Made by a program: the position numbers and the translations under genes. From positions 780,077 to 844,076 of the forward strand of contig NZ_CM001436.1 of the NCBI RefSeq assembly GCF_000243255.1: a DNA stretch of 64,000 nt, written 5' to 3'. Origin of the DNA: Methanoplanus limicola DSM 2279 (GTDB lineage: Archaea > Halobacteriota > Methanomicrobia > Methanomicrobiales > Methanomicrobiaceae). Of the stretch, positions 37,591-45,292 are shown one piece after another; position 1 is the stretch's first letter; every line of letters starts with the position of its first letter. Under the pieces are notes generated by a model. That model made no database searches, was not told the DNA's origin, and saw only the letters and a program-made list of their open reading frames with translations.

Positions 37591-37764
37591 ATGAACGGAA
37601 GAGATAATTTCGGTGGACGCAGAAACTTTGGCGGTCCAAGAGAGATGCACAAGACAACATGCTCAGACTGCGGAAAAGAATGCGAAGTACCATTCGTACC
37701 TACCGAAGGAAGACCTGTATACTGCAACGACTGCTTTCCAAAGCACAGAAAGCCTAGATACTAA
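37591..37764 (+). CDS. Zinc-ribbon protein, CxxC-x17-CxxC family (copy 1)
   Basis: 57 residues. C24 and C27, then exactly 17 residues, then C45 and C48, the spacing of the archaeal CxxC-x17-CxxC family; C31 is an extra cysteine. The N-terminus is Gly/Arg/Asn-rich (NGRDNFGGRRNFGG), like RNA-binding RGG tails, and the C-terminus is basic (KHRKPRY). It is probably a small zinc-binding nucleic-acid protein. Protein sequence is identical to copy 2; coding DNA differs at one silent base. It has its own terminator. Confidence 0.85.
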   Translation: MNGRDNFGGRRNFGGPREMHKTTCSDCGKECEVPFVPTEGRPVYCNDCFPKHRKPRY

Positions 37765-37781
37765 ATATCCGGGAGAAATAT

Positions 37782-37815
37782 TGACCGGATTTACGGTCAG
37801 TTTACTTTTTTATCA
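37782..37815 (+). terminator. Terminator of zinc-ribbon gene 1
   Basis: TGACCG-GATTTA-CGGTCA, a perfect 6-bp stem, followed by GTTTACTTTTTTAT, 18 bases past the stop. The second copy has a different stem sequence at the same site, so the structure rather than the sequence is kept. Confidence 0.6.
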
Positions 37816-38003
37816 GTTAATTTCATAATCTATAAATTTAAATCCAAATCAGCTATAATTTCTGAAACAACCACAACGTACGACAAAATATATTGTAGAA
37901 TTTATTTTTAACCAACAGCATTATTTAAAATTATAATAACAGCATTCTGTATTAAAGATTTTCACCACAGATATTATTAGCCTCTGCGAACATTGTATAT
38001 ATT

Positions 38004-38016
38004 GCAGATATTCTGC
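38004..38016 (+). promoter_or_regulatory. Leader hairpin of zinc-ribbon gene 2
   Basis: GCAGA-TAT-TCTGC, 5-bp stem, ending 12 bases before the ATG. It is the counterpart of the hairpin at 37565-37578; the shared context is TCTGCAAGAGTACTAA before both starts. Confidence 0.5.
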
Positions 38017-38028
38017 AAGAGTACTAAT

Positions 38029-38202
38029 ATGAACGGAAGAGATAATTTCGGTGGACGCAGAAACTTTGGCGGTCCAAGAGAGATGCACAAGACAACATGC
38101 TCAGACTGCGGAAAAGAATGCGAAGTACCATTCGTACCTACCGAAGGAAGACCTGTATACTGCAACGACTGCTTCCCAAAGCACAGAAAGCCTAGATACT
38201 AA
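38029..38202 (+). CDS. Zinc-ribbon protein, CxxC-x17-CxxC family (copy 2)
   Basis: 57 residues, the same protein as the gene 438 bases upstream (C24, C27, C31, C45, C48; glycine/arginine-rich N-terminus). The only coding difference is TTT versus TTC in Phe49. Promoter regions are related (ATTATTAG/ATTATACC TATA-like sequence about 50 bases before the ATG), but the flanks have diverged much more than the coding part. A frame starting at TTG 37993 also covers it but ignores the matching ATG. Confidence 0.85.
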   Translation: MNGRDNFGGRRNFGGPREMHKTTCSDCGKECEVPFVPTEGRPVYCNDCFPKHRKPRY

Positions 38203-38218
38203 TATCCGGGGAAATAAA

Positions 38219-38245
38219 GGCCGGTTTCCGGCCATCTTTTTTTAT
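38219..38245 (+). terminator. Terminator of zinc-ribbon gene 2
   Basis: GGCCGG-TTT-CCGGCC followed by ATCTTTTTTTATTTT, 16 bases past the stop. It looks like a bacterial intrinsic terminator. T-rich ends are also used by archaeal RNA polymerase. Confidence 0.7.
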
Positions 38246-38484
38246 TTTAAGACGACTGCACATACCGTACGGTAAAATCAATACGGAAATTAAAGCCGGG
38301 TGCGGTTCGGCGCTGACAAATTCAGGAAGAATGGATCCCGGCAGGCCATGCTGCCAAAATTATGGCATTAGGTTACAAAAAAATACCCGGCCAATTCTTC
38401 AGAAAAATCAAAAAATACGGGATTATAACCAAAACAATATATCCTATTCATTCTTAATCAGAAATATTCCACTGAAGTGTTATT

Positions 38485-40026
38485 ATGATTAAACTTAGCG
38501 CAAAACTTATGGATATCGATTACCGCGGAGTTATGCTCAACAGAGAGGACGCAAGAAAAACAGGAGTCCTTGACGGTGACCGTATCCAGATAATAAACCA
38601 GGAGAGGGGTGCCTCTGTACAGGCCGTAGTTACAACAACAGAGACAATTATCCAGGAAGGGACAGTCGGAATATTCTATGTCACAAATAAACGCCTTGAT
38701 GCAAAAGAAGGAGAAACATTTGAGATCAGGGTTGCAGACCGCCCGGTATCGATAGATTATATCAAGAAAAAGATGGACGGAGGGAAATTTACCTCAGATG
38801 AGACATTCTCAGTTGTAAAAGATATAGTAAATGATGTCCTCTCACCCGGAGAGGTAAGCGCATACATCACAGGGTCATATATCAACGGGCTTGATATGGA
38901 TGAGATTGAGTATCTGACACGTGCAATGGTCTCAACCGGAGAACAGATCTCATTCGGCTCCCATCCGATAGTTGACAAGCATTCAATAGGCGGAGTTCCG
39001 GGCAACAAGATCACTCTTCTTGTAGTACCAATCATCGCCGCTGCCGGACTTAAAATCCCGAAGACAAGTTCCAGAGCTATCACAGGTGCTGGAGGAACTG
39101 CTGATCTCATGGAAGCCCTCTGCCCGGTATCATTCTCAGCAGATGAAGTCAGAAATATGACAGAGAAAGCGGGCGCTGTTATAGTATGGGGCGGAGCTAC
39201 AAATATCGCCCCCGCAGATGACAGAATTATTACCCATGAATACCCGTTAAAGATAGATGCCAGAGGGCAGATGCTCGCAAGCGTTATGGCAAAAAAATAC
39301 GCGGTAGGCGCTGATCTGGTTGTTATTGACATTCCGGTTGGAGAGCATGCAAAAGTCAGAAATCCTGAAGAAGGCAGAAAACTTGCAAGAGAATTCATTG
39401 AACTTGGAGAGAGACTTGGCATGAGAGTTGAGTGCGCACTTACATATGGTGACTCGCCCATAGGTCATGCAATAGGTGTAAACCTTGAAGTACGTGAAGC
39501 CTTAAAAGCTCTAGAAGGGGCAAACATTCCGGGGTCTCTCATACAAAAAAGTACATCACTTGCCGGAATTGCTCTGGAGATGGCCGGAAAGGCTCAGAAC
39601 GGTGAAGGAGGAAAGTTAGCCGAGGAGATACTTAAATCAGGAAAGGCACTTGAGAAGATGAAGGAGATCATTAAGATTCAGGGTGGAAATCCGGATGTAA
39701 AATCAGATGACATCGTCCCGGGAAGCCATTCGTATGATATAAATGCGCCGGAATCAGGATATGTCGTTGAACTTAACAACAGTTCGCTCATAACCATTGC
39801 AAGAACCGCCGGAGCACCAAATGATCACGGTGCAGGTATATATATTCATAAAAAGAAGGGCAACCATGTCAAAAAAGGTGAACCGATCTTTACAATTTAT
39901 GCTGACAGACCATGGAGGCTTGAGAGTGCACTTGAGACAGGCAGACGCCTCATGCCGGTGATTGTTGAAGGAATGATGATAGACAGGATTCCTTCGGATT
40001 ACTGGAGAAATTCAAGACAATTATAA
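38485..40026 (+). CDS. deoA: AMP phosphorylase
   Basis: 513 residues, the archaeal form with an extra N-terminal domain (about 1-85) before the thymidine-phosphorylase fold. The family signature [13 protein letters not shown] is present, as are [12 protein letters not shown] and the C-terminal barrel with [14 protein letters not shown]. It splits AMP (also CMP, UMP) with phosphate into base and ribose 1,5-bisphosphate. The isomerase for the next step is encoded at 42080-43024; the type III RuBisCO that completes this AMP route is not in the window. Confidence 0.95.
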   Translation: MIKLSAKLMDIDYRGVMLNREDARKTGVLDGDRIQIINQERGASVQAVVTTTETIIQEGTVGIFYVTNKRLDAKEGETFEIRVADRPVSIDYIKKKMDGGKFTSDETFSVVKDIVNDVLSPGEVSAYITGSYINGLDMDEIEYLTRAMVSTGEQISFGSHPIVDKHSIGGVPGNKITLLVVPIIAAAGLKIPKTSSRAITGAGGTADLMEALCPVSFSADEVRNMTEKAGAVIVWGGATNIAPADDRIITHEYPLKIDARGQMLASVMAKKYAVGADLVVIDIPVGEHAKVRNPEEGRKLAREFIELGERLGMRVECALTYGDSPIGHAIGVNLEVREALKALEGANIPGSLIQKSTSLAGIALEMAGKAQNGEGGKLAEEILKSGKALEKMKEIIKIQGGNPDVKSDDIVPGSHSYDINAPESGYVVELNNSSLITIARTAGAPNDHGAGIYIHKKKGNHVKKGEPIFTIYADRPWRLESALETGRRLMPVIVEGMMIDRIPSDYWRNSRQL

Positions 40027-40081
40027 TATCTTTTCTGCTGACACTCCCGTTAAAAGAGCAGACGGATTATTGTCAGGGGAA

Positions 40082-40384
40082 TTAACCTCTGTCACAATAT
40101 CCGTCGTTGTCTGCATCCAGCCATAGTGAACAACCCGGGCATGAGCAGTGATTTCCAAAAGGGCATGTCCCGGCAGGTGAGTCATTGCCGGAATTATCAT
40201 TTATCTCAGAATAACCCGGATCACCGCTTCCCTGAACAGCGGCTGAACCCTCCTCGTCCTTTGCAAGAAAGGCATCCGGATTCTCCTCACGCACCACATC
40301 CCCTTCAAGACAGCCCGAAACACTACAGAATATGGAAATCAGGCAAACGACCTGTATAAACATTAAAAGCGGATTCTTTTTCAC
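40082..40384 (-). CDS. Lipoprotein with Cys-rich DxDNDGxCD tail
   Basis: 100 residues from the GTG at 40384; GGTGA five bases before supports this over the GTGs upstream. The N-terminus is a lipoprotein signal: KK, a hydrophobic helix, and lipobox SVSGC (C25). A polar linker leads to the last 27 residues, CPFGNHCSCPGCSLWLDADNDGYCDRG: six cysteines and a calcium-type DADNDGYCD loop. Similar tails occur in archaeal and bacterial membrane redox proteins together with 4Fe-4S or FMN domains (family memory, unverified). It lies downstream of the mini-cytochrome-like and FmdE-like genes. Confidence 0.7.
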   Translation of the reverse strand: MKKNPLLMFIQVVCLISIFCSVSGCLEGDVVREENPDAFLAKDEEGSAAVQGSGDPGYSEINDNSGNDSPAGTCPFGNHCSCPGCSLWLDADNDGYCDRG

Positions 40385-40504
40385 ATCAGTCACCACAACA
40401 TCATAAGATTAAATTATTTGGCTCAAAAACAGAGTATACATTCATATTCCGGAATTAACACAGAATTTTACAGTGCATAAAATATCCCGGATTTCTGACA
40501 ATGC

Positions 40505-40762
40505 TCAGTATTTCAGCTTATTCTTTGTCATAACAATGAGCCGTTTTCCGTGAAGAAACAGATGAATTAAACAGAATATAACAAATAATAATCCGGAATA
40601 ATCATGCAGAAGTGTAATTTCACGAAAAGTCAGCCCGTAAAATACAAAATTTACCGGATTTAAAAGACCCGGCCATTTTATAAAACCTGTCACAGCACAG
40701 GCAGCAAATGAAGCGAGCATTGCAATATCGGTATAATAAATGACATCTCTTCTTTTCATCAC
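40505..40762 (-). CDS. DUF4405-like two-helix membrane protein, possible b-type cytochrome
   Basis: 85 residues. Two hydrophobic helices (about 8-28 and 53-70). The second has HDYSGLLFVIFCLIH, again H-x13-H, and one more histidine (LFLHGKRL). The loop has the TGFIKWPG and REITLLH features of DUF4405/cytochrome b-like proteins. It starts 15 bases after the FmdE-like gene, so the two are co-transcribed. It may pass electrons across the membrane to the exported partners. Heme binding is inferred only from the histidines. Confidence 0.65.
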   Translation of the reverse strand: MMKRRDVIYYTDIAMLASFAACAVTGFIKWPGLLNPVNFVFYGLTFREITLLHDYSGLLFVIFCLIHLFLHGKRLIVMTKNKLKY

Positions 40763-40776
40763 ATTACCGGAAATGT

Positions 40777-41577
40777 CTATTTATTCTTACCCGCAGAGAT
40801 GAACAGCCCGACACAGCATACAATTATCAGGCAGAGGAATACAGCACCCGGAATAACGCCCGAATTATCCTCTTTTTCTTCAATTTCATTAAAGAGTTCA
40901 TAATCAGGACTCAATAAAAATTTGTCCCTGACAGTGCTGTAATCAGCGATAAACTGCTCATTCTCCTCATCACCTGCATTTTTGGAGAATTTGACTTTCT
41001 TTCTGAGTTCATGAAACCCTTCAGTGAAGACATCTTCTGAAACAGTCAGTACAACAGATTCTCCGGTTGAGAGCCTTTCTATCTCAAAATAATAATTATC
41101 AGTTGATCTCTCCTTTGCAATTTTACTCCTCGCCTGTTTTGAACAATTCGTCAGTACAGTTCTGTCAGGATTTAAAAGAGTCAGAGTGCCTGCATCTGCC
41201 TCATCCATATCCGGGCCGGTTCCGGTGATATACCAGGCGCAGTGCAGGGCACCATCGCTCACAAGGCCGCTTGAAAAACCAATATCCGACCTCTGCGGAA
41301 TTTCATCGCCCCAGATCTCATTTATGCCACATAAGAGTGCTCTGTACGTGCATCCGCCGCATACACAGACATCAGGTTCTGCACCGGACATCTTACCATG
41401 GTACGCCCCGATATCATCAATTGTAATCTCTACCGGCACCTCACCGTCAAGGAGAACAACTGGCCCCAGGTCTGTATCAGGTGCATCGGATGCACCCGGC
41501 ATATGGGCCTGCGCAATTCCACATGCCAGAACCATAACAAAAACCAATAAAACTGTAATTCTTTTCATAGAAATCAT
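40777..41577 (-). CDS. Exported FmdE-like protein with C-terminal anchor
   Basis: 266 residues. An N-terminal signal (KRITVLLVFVMVLACGIAQA) and a C-terminal helix (VIPGAVFLCLIIVCCVGLFI) place the middle outside the cell. The stretch IGAYHGKMSGAEPDVCVCGGC.. followed by SDIGFSSGLVSDGALHCAWY resembles the FmdE fold of formylmethanofuran dehydrogenase subunit E, where a His and Cys residues near the start bind metal. FmdE-like domains are often redox- or metal-linked. The function outside the cell is unknown. First gene of the cassette 41577 to 40082; its promoter is at 41615. Confidence 0.55.
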   Translation of the reverse strand: MISMKRITVLLVFVMVLACGIAQAHMPGASDAPDTDLGPVVLLDGEVPVEITIDDIGAYHGKMSGAEPDVCVCGGCTYRALLCGINEIWGDEIPQRSDIGFSSGLVSDGALHCAWYITGTGPDMDEADAGTLTLLNPDRTVLTNCSKQARSKIAKERSTDNYYFEIERLSTGESVVLTVSEDVFTEGFHELRKKVKFSKNAGDEENEQFIADYSTVRDKFLLSPDYELFNEIEEKEDNSGVIPGAVFLCLIIVCCVGLFISAGKNK

Positions 41578-41614
41578 CTCTCTGCCAAAATCCGGAAAGA
41601 AGAGAAACAGCCCT

Positions 41615-41623
41615 GTTTATATG
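41615..41623 (-). promoter_or_regulatory. TATA-like box of the FmdE-like/cytochrome cassette
   Basis: The minus strand reads GGCATATAAAC. It lies about 40 bases before the start codon, with transcription expected from about 41595. Confidence 0.45.
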
Positions 41624-41912
41624 CCAATGGTCAGGAATTGTGAATATTCAGTGAATAACGCAGAGAATATACGCTAAACCCTTCCACATACATAACCCGG
41701 TTCATGAAAGGAAGACCCAGGCATCCTGGCCCGTCAACTTTCAGATAACGGGCATAAACAGACCATAAACCATAACCAGAGCAGATGCTCTCTTTCCGTT
41801 TATTATACCGGATGAAAGGTCACCCGGTATTTCACGCAGAAATATTCATTATTTGGTAAAGATTAACAGAACCCCGAATAATTTTGACAGAATAAGCCAA
41901 ATGAAATTATTT

Positions 41913-41935
41913 TCGGAAATCTGAGTAATTTCCGA
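41913..41935. repeat. Inverted repeat in the 41.6-42.1 kb gap
   Basis: TCGGAAAT-CTGAGTA-ATTTCCGA, a perfect 8-bp stem with a 7-base loop. It is about 145 bases past the stop of the ribose-1,5-bisphosphate isomerase gene on the minus strand, too far for a simple terminator. Confidence 0.4.
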
Positions 41936-42079
41936 TGATATCTTATACAGGCTGACAAAAACTGCATTAAGATTAAAGGCAGTCCGGCAGACGGTGGCGA
42001 AAGCATCACAGGACAGTGCAGAGGATCATACCACCCTAAATGCAGATATATCCTGACAATTCACAACAGCAGCAAAAGA

Positions 42080-43024
42080 TTAGCGCTCATTATCAAAATC
42101 ACGGATCTTCCAGCCAAGATAATCTTTTATGATTATATATGCCATCTCAGGGGGAATAGCACCCTCCTCCGTCACGATAAGATCAATATATTCTGCCGGA
42201 GTAATATCAAATGCCGGGTTTCTGACAGTGACATTAGGCATTGCCGCTGCAATTTCCGGACTTAACACCTCGGAAGAGTCCCTCTCCTCTATCTGGATCA
42301 ATTCTCCGGTGAGTGTCTTAGGCGCAAATTTATAGGTCTCTGCGGCAACCATAACTCTAGTTCTTGCCTCATGGGCAGCAAGGGCAATCTGCGAGGTACC
42401 TATTTTATTCACAACCGAACCATTGACTGTTACTGCATCGGTTCCGATAACCACAATATCAACATCCTTCATAAAATACCGGGCAGCAGAATCAACAATA
42501 AAACTGGTTTTTATACCGGCGTCACTGAGAGATTTAATAGTCAGCAGTCCCTGGTTTCTTGGCCGGACTTCGGTTGCGAAGACCTCAATATCCTTTCCCT
42601 GCCTGTGAGCCTCAAGTATGCAGCCAATTGCAACCTGAGAATTGCAGTGGGTTAATACCACATCACCGTCACTGATACGCCGGGCCCCGATTTCACCGAT
42701 TCTCCTTACAGCGGAATTTGACCGCTCTATAAAACTGTCTGCCCTCCGGACGATTCCTGCCCTGATCTCACCGGCATCATCACTGCCGTCCATGCCTGAA
42801 AGAATAATATTGACTGCATTCGGCAGTGATACGGCAGTAGGTCTCGTCTTAAGCAGTATATCTCCGGCAGTTCTCATTTCAGATAAAAAATTACCGGAGT
42901 TTTGGGTATCAAGAGATTCTGCATGACTTTTCAGGGCAGAAGCGGCCTCACGTGCAATCTTTCCCGCCCCCCTAATCTCCATGGATTTTATCTTCAAAGC
43001 GGTATCAGCAAGTACGGATTTCAT
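42080..43024 (-). CDS. Ribose 1,5-bisphosphate isomerase
   Basis: 314 residues, a member of the eIF2B/methylthioribose-phosphate isomerase fold. DVVLTHCNSQ holds the catalytic cysteine (in THCNS); the catalytic aspartate lies in VVIGTDAVTVNGSVVNKIGT, also conserved. It turns ribose 1,5-bisphosphate into ribulose 1,5-bisphosphate, following AMP phosphorylase (38485-40026). The two genes are 2 kb apart on opposite strands, with the exported redox-like cassette between. Confidence 0.92.
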   Translation of the reverse strand: MKSVLADTALKIKSMEIRGAGKIAREAASALKSHAESLDTQNSGNFLSEMRTAGDILLKTRPTAVSLPNAVNIILSGMDGSDDAGEIRAGIVRRADSFIERSNSAVRRIGEIGARRISDGDVVLTHCNSQVAIGCILEAHRQGKDIEVFATEVRPRNQGLLTIKSLSDAGIKTSFIVDSAARYFMKDVDIVVIGTDAVTVNGSVVNKIGTSQIALAAHEARTRVMVAAETYKFAPKTLTGELIQIEERDSSEVLSPEIAAAMPNVTVRNPAFDITPAEYIDLIVTEEGAIPPEMAYIIIKDYLGWKIRDFDNER

Positions 43025-43126
43025 TACTGTGATGGTTATACCACCACAGTTTAATAATCCTGCCGGATTTTTACAAAGTCAAATATCAATTTACCGGAAT
43101 TTACTGACTGCGACTATAGCCTCCGG

Positions 43127-44890
43127 TCACTGATTATCCTCTCTGTTCCTCTTCGCCTCATCTTCATCATAGTTCATACCATGATATCTGACAAGATAAT
43201 CCCTTATCTTTAAGGATTCAAGCCAGCCCTTGTCAAGTTTATGGACGATAACGGTTATCTCTTCGATCTGATTTAGGATAACTTCAGGATTCCCGTCTTC
43301 ACCAAGCAGAACATGGCTCATAATCACCTGAAGCGGGTTTCTGAGATGATCATTAAGTACTGCAAGCTGTCCGATATTTTTTTCAAGCTGTTTGAGAGTT
43401 TCAGCCCTCATATTCTCATTCTCAACCCTTTCAGTAATATCACGGGCGATCATGAGAGTTGCAGGAGTGCCGAAATTATTGAATATATGGGCACTGACCT
43501 CAAAGGGAATCTCCCTTCCGTCTTTTGCAACGAAATATACCGTAAAAAAACTGTGTCCCTCCTTCATCCGGCGAAGAAACCCGGGATCATCCGGGATCTC
43601 CTCTCTGATAATCTCCTCCGGCCCCATACCTGAAAATTCTTCTTTGGAATATCCGAGAATATTAACGGCGGCATTATTAACCTCAATAAAACGGCCCGGA
43701 CCTTTGCCATTTCCACAGACAAGCACAATATCGTTACCACTGTTAAAGAATAGGCGGTATCTCTCCTCAGTAACATCAAGTTTAGTCCTGAGCTGTTTCT
43801 GGGAAGATTCAAGTTCCCCCAGCATCCCGTTTATTCCGTCAGAGAGTGACGATATTTCATCAGAACCTTCATCCACAACCCTCTGTGAAAAGTCGCGTTT
43901 TTTACCGATCTCATTTACGGACCTGCTCAGCTTAGACGTTCTTGAGAGAACAAACTTCTCAAGGAGAAGGAATATTACAACCTCCATAACTATTGCTGAA
44001 AGAATGAAAAGTAGAATTGAGAATATAACAGTGGATTTTCCCTGGAGATAGACTGCTCTTGGGATTGTTATCTCAAACAGGATCTTCTCATCACCATAGA
44101 CATCGTTTATAAGGATAGTTCCAAGGAGATTGTCCTCATCTGCCGGGGTGATATCCATCGGTGCAAAAAGATAAAGGAGATCGTTTTCATAGCGGGTAAC
44201 CAGGGGGTACGATGTCTCATCATAATCAGAAAAACGCTCCATCTTCTGATTGATCTCTTCTGAGTCGGTCACCGGAATTACAGGGAAATTAGTTATGGCA
44301 GAGAGACGGTCGAGCATCCGGTCATCAAAATATCTTGCCATAACAATCGTGCCGATAATTTCATCCCCGGAATCAGCACCGGCAACCGGCCTTGAAGTTA
44401 TCATAACCGGCCCTTTTGGAAGGATAATTATGCCCATCAGGCCATCTCTGTTCTCCGGAGAGTATGAATGGTAATTAAATTCCTTAATTGCAGATTCAGA
44501 AATATAATCCACGCCTTTAAACTCGTAATTTACAAGATCATATTCTGCACCGTCCAGTTTTTCCCCTTCTGCATTATAGAAATTTATCAGGTTAAACTGT
44601 AGCCTTTCAAAAGTTTCCGGTCCTAAAAGACCCTTAATATTCCCGGAAGATTCATCATTAAGATAATTCCTGACAGATTCAGTATTTGACCATTCAACGG
44701 CAACAGAATCAAGATGATTTATATCATCGCCAAACGCGGTTACAACCCTTTCCAGGTCCTGTTTAAGAATATTCTCCTCAACATCAGAGTAACTGCCAAG
44801 GATAAATAAGCCATATGTGGCAATATGCAGAACAATAAGAATTGAGAAGACCGTTGCTACGATAATTACAGTTTTCTGTCGGATATTCAT
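43127..44890 (-). CDS. CHASE4-HAMP-PAS sensor with histidine-box helix but no ATPase domain
   Basis: 587 residues. TM1 (about 7-30), external CHASE4-type sensor (30-285), TM2 (286-310), HAMP (312-366), then a coiled coil and a PAS domain (377-488). The last 90 residues form a dimerisation-type helix pair with LNDHLRNPLQVIMSH (H515), like the H-box of histidine kinases, but the protein ends about 60 residues later, with no N, G1 or G2 boxes. It therefore cannot bind ATP by itself. It may be phosphorylated by, or form mixed dimers with, another kinase. The gene stands alone. Confidence 0.85.
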   Translation of the reverse strand: MNIRQKTVIIVATVFSILIVLHIATYGLFILGSYSDVEENILKQDLERVVTAFGDDINHLDSVAVEWSNTESVRNYLNDESSGNIKGLLGPETFERLQFNLINFYNAEGEKLDGAEYDLVNYEFKGVDYISESAIKEFNYHSYSPENRDGLMGIIILPKGPVMITSRPVAGADSGDEIIGTIVMARYFDDRMLDRLSAITNFPVIPVTDSEEINQKMERFSDYDETSYPLVTRYENDLLYLFAPMDITPADEDNLLGTILINDVYGDEKILFEITIPRAVYLQGKSTVIFSILLFILSAIVMEVVIFLLLEKFVLSRTSKLSRSVNEIGKKRDFSQRVVDEGSDEISSLSDGINGMLGELESSQKQLRTKLDVTEERYRLFFNSGNDIVLVCGNGKGPGRFIEVNNAAVNILGYSKEEFSGMGPEEIIREEIPDDPGFLRRMKEGHSFFTVYFVAKDGREIPFEVSAHIFNNFGTPATLMIARDITERVENENMRAETLKQLEKNIGQLAVLNDHLRNPLQVIMSHVLLGEDGNPEVILNQIEEITVIVHKLDKGWLESLKIRDYLVRYHGMNYDEDEAKRNREDNQ

Positions 44891-44963
44891 GGCACTCAGG
44901 TAATATCTAATATATCTGCCGGATATAAAAACGTGCTGAAAATCAGAAGGAGAACACGAATAT

Positions 44964-44992
44964 TTTTTGGAAAATAATCAGAATTCCAAAAA
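44964..44992. promoter_or_regulatory. Inverted repeat upstream of the CHASE4 sensor gene
   Basis: TTTTTGGAA, 11 bases, TTCCAAAAA: a perfect 9-bp dyad. It is about 75-100 bases before the sensor start and upstream of its TATA-like boxes (44905-44930). The left arm with its flank (44957-44973) matches 47612-47628 ahead of feoA at 16 of 17 bases. Confidence 0.4.
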
Positions 44993-45154
44993 TAGTTCAG
45001 TGGAACCTCACATATCCAATCTCTTTTGGTGAGTGTTCATCACAACCGAAATACCAATAAAAATATAGCACAGCGGGGCGGCACAGCAGTGACAGAAACC
45101 CGCGTGCATGAGAACAGGAAATCAGCATTAACCACAGAAAGGAGAGTGTAAAAT

Positions 45155-45292
45155 ATGAGTACCAGATCATCAATATTCAGCATTGAAAAATTGAGCGAAG
45201 GAAAAAGTGAAGACAAAAAGGAGATATTGAGTCAGTTTTTTGGCATTTCCAGAGACAACAGCAGGTTTGCCGAAAAAAAGGCAGATAAATAA
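45155..45292 (+). CDS. Small ORF of unknown function
   Basis: 45 residues (begins MSTRSSIFSIEKLSEGKSED, ends AEKKADK): polar, lysine/glutamate-rich, with one short amphipathic part (EILSQFFGI). A GGAGAG lies about ten bases before the ATG and a TATA-like AAAAATATAG at 45059-45068, which supports real expression. No known motif. It stands alone, divergent from the CHASE4 sensor, followed by a long gene-poor stretch. Confidence 0.5.
   Translation: MSTRSSIFSIEKLSEGKSEDKKEILSQFFGISRDNSRFAEKKADK

Larger units (their letters stand above)
41578..42079. other. 502-base gene-free gap
   Basis: It lies between the FmdE-like gene start and the isomerase stop, both on the minus strand. It holds the FmdE-like promoter at its left end and an isolated stem-loop at 41913-41935. 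The remainder shows no ORF, RNA gene or repeat that I can support. Confidence 0.5.

Noticed and set aside
37591-38202. CRISPR-like or insertion-sequence origin of the repeated 174-base unit
   Set aside because: The repeated unit is a complete small gene with its own leader and terminator. No transposase, terminal repeats or target-site duplications are seen.
41186-41677. 163-residue plus-strand frame opposite the FmdE-like gene
   Set aside because: It is the complement of a gene with a signal peptide, promoter and downstream partners. Its own composition (Ser/Pro/Ile-rich) is typical of a shadow frame.
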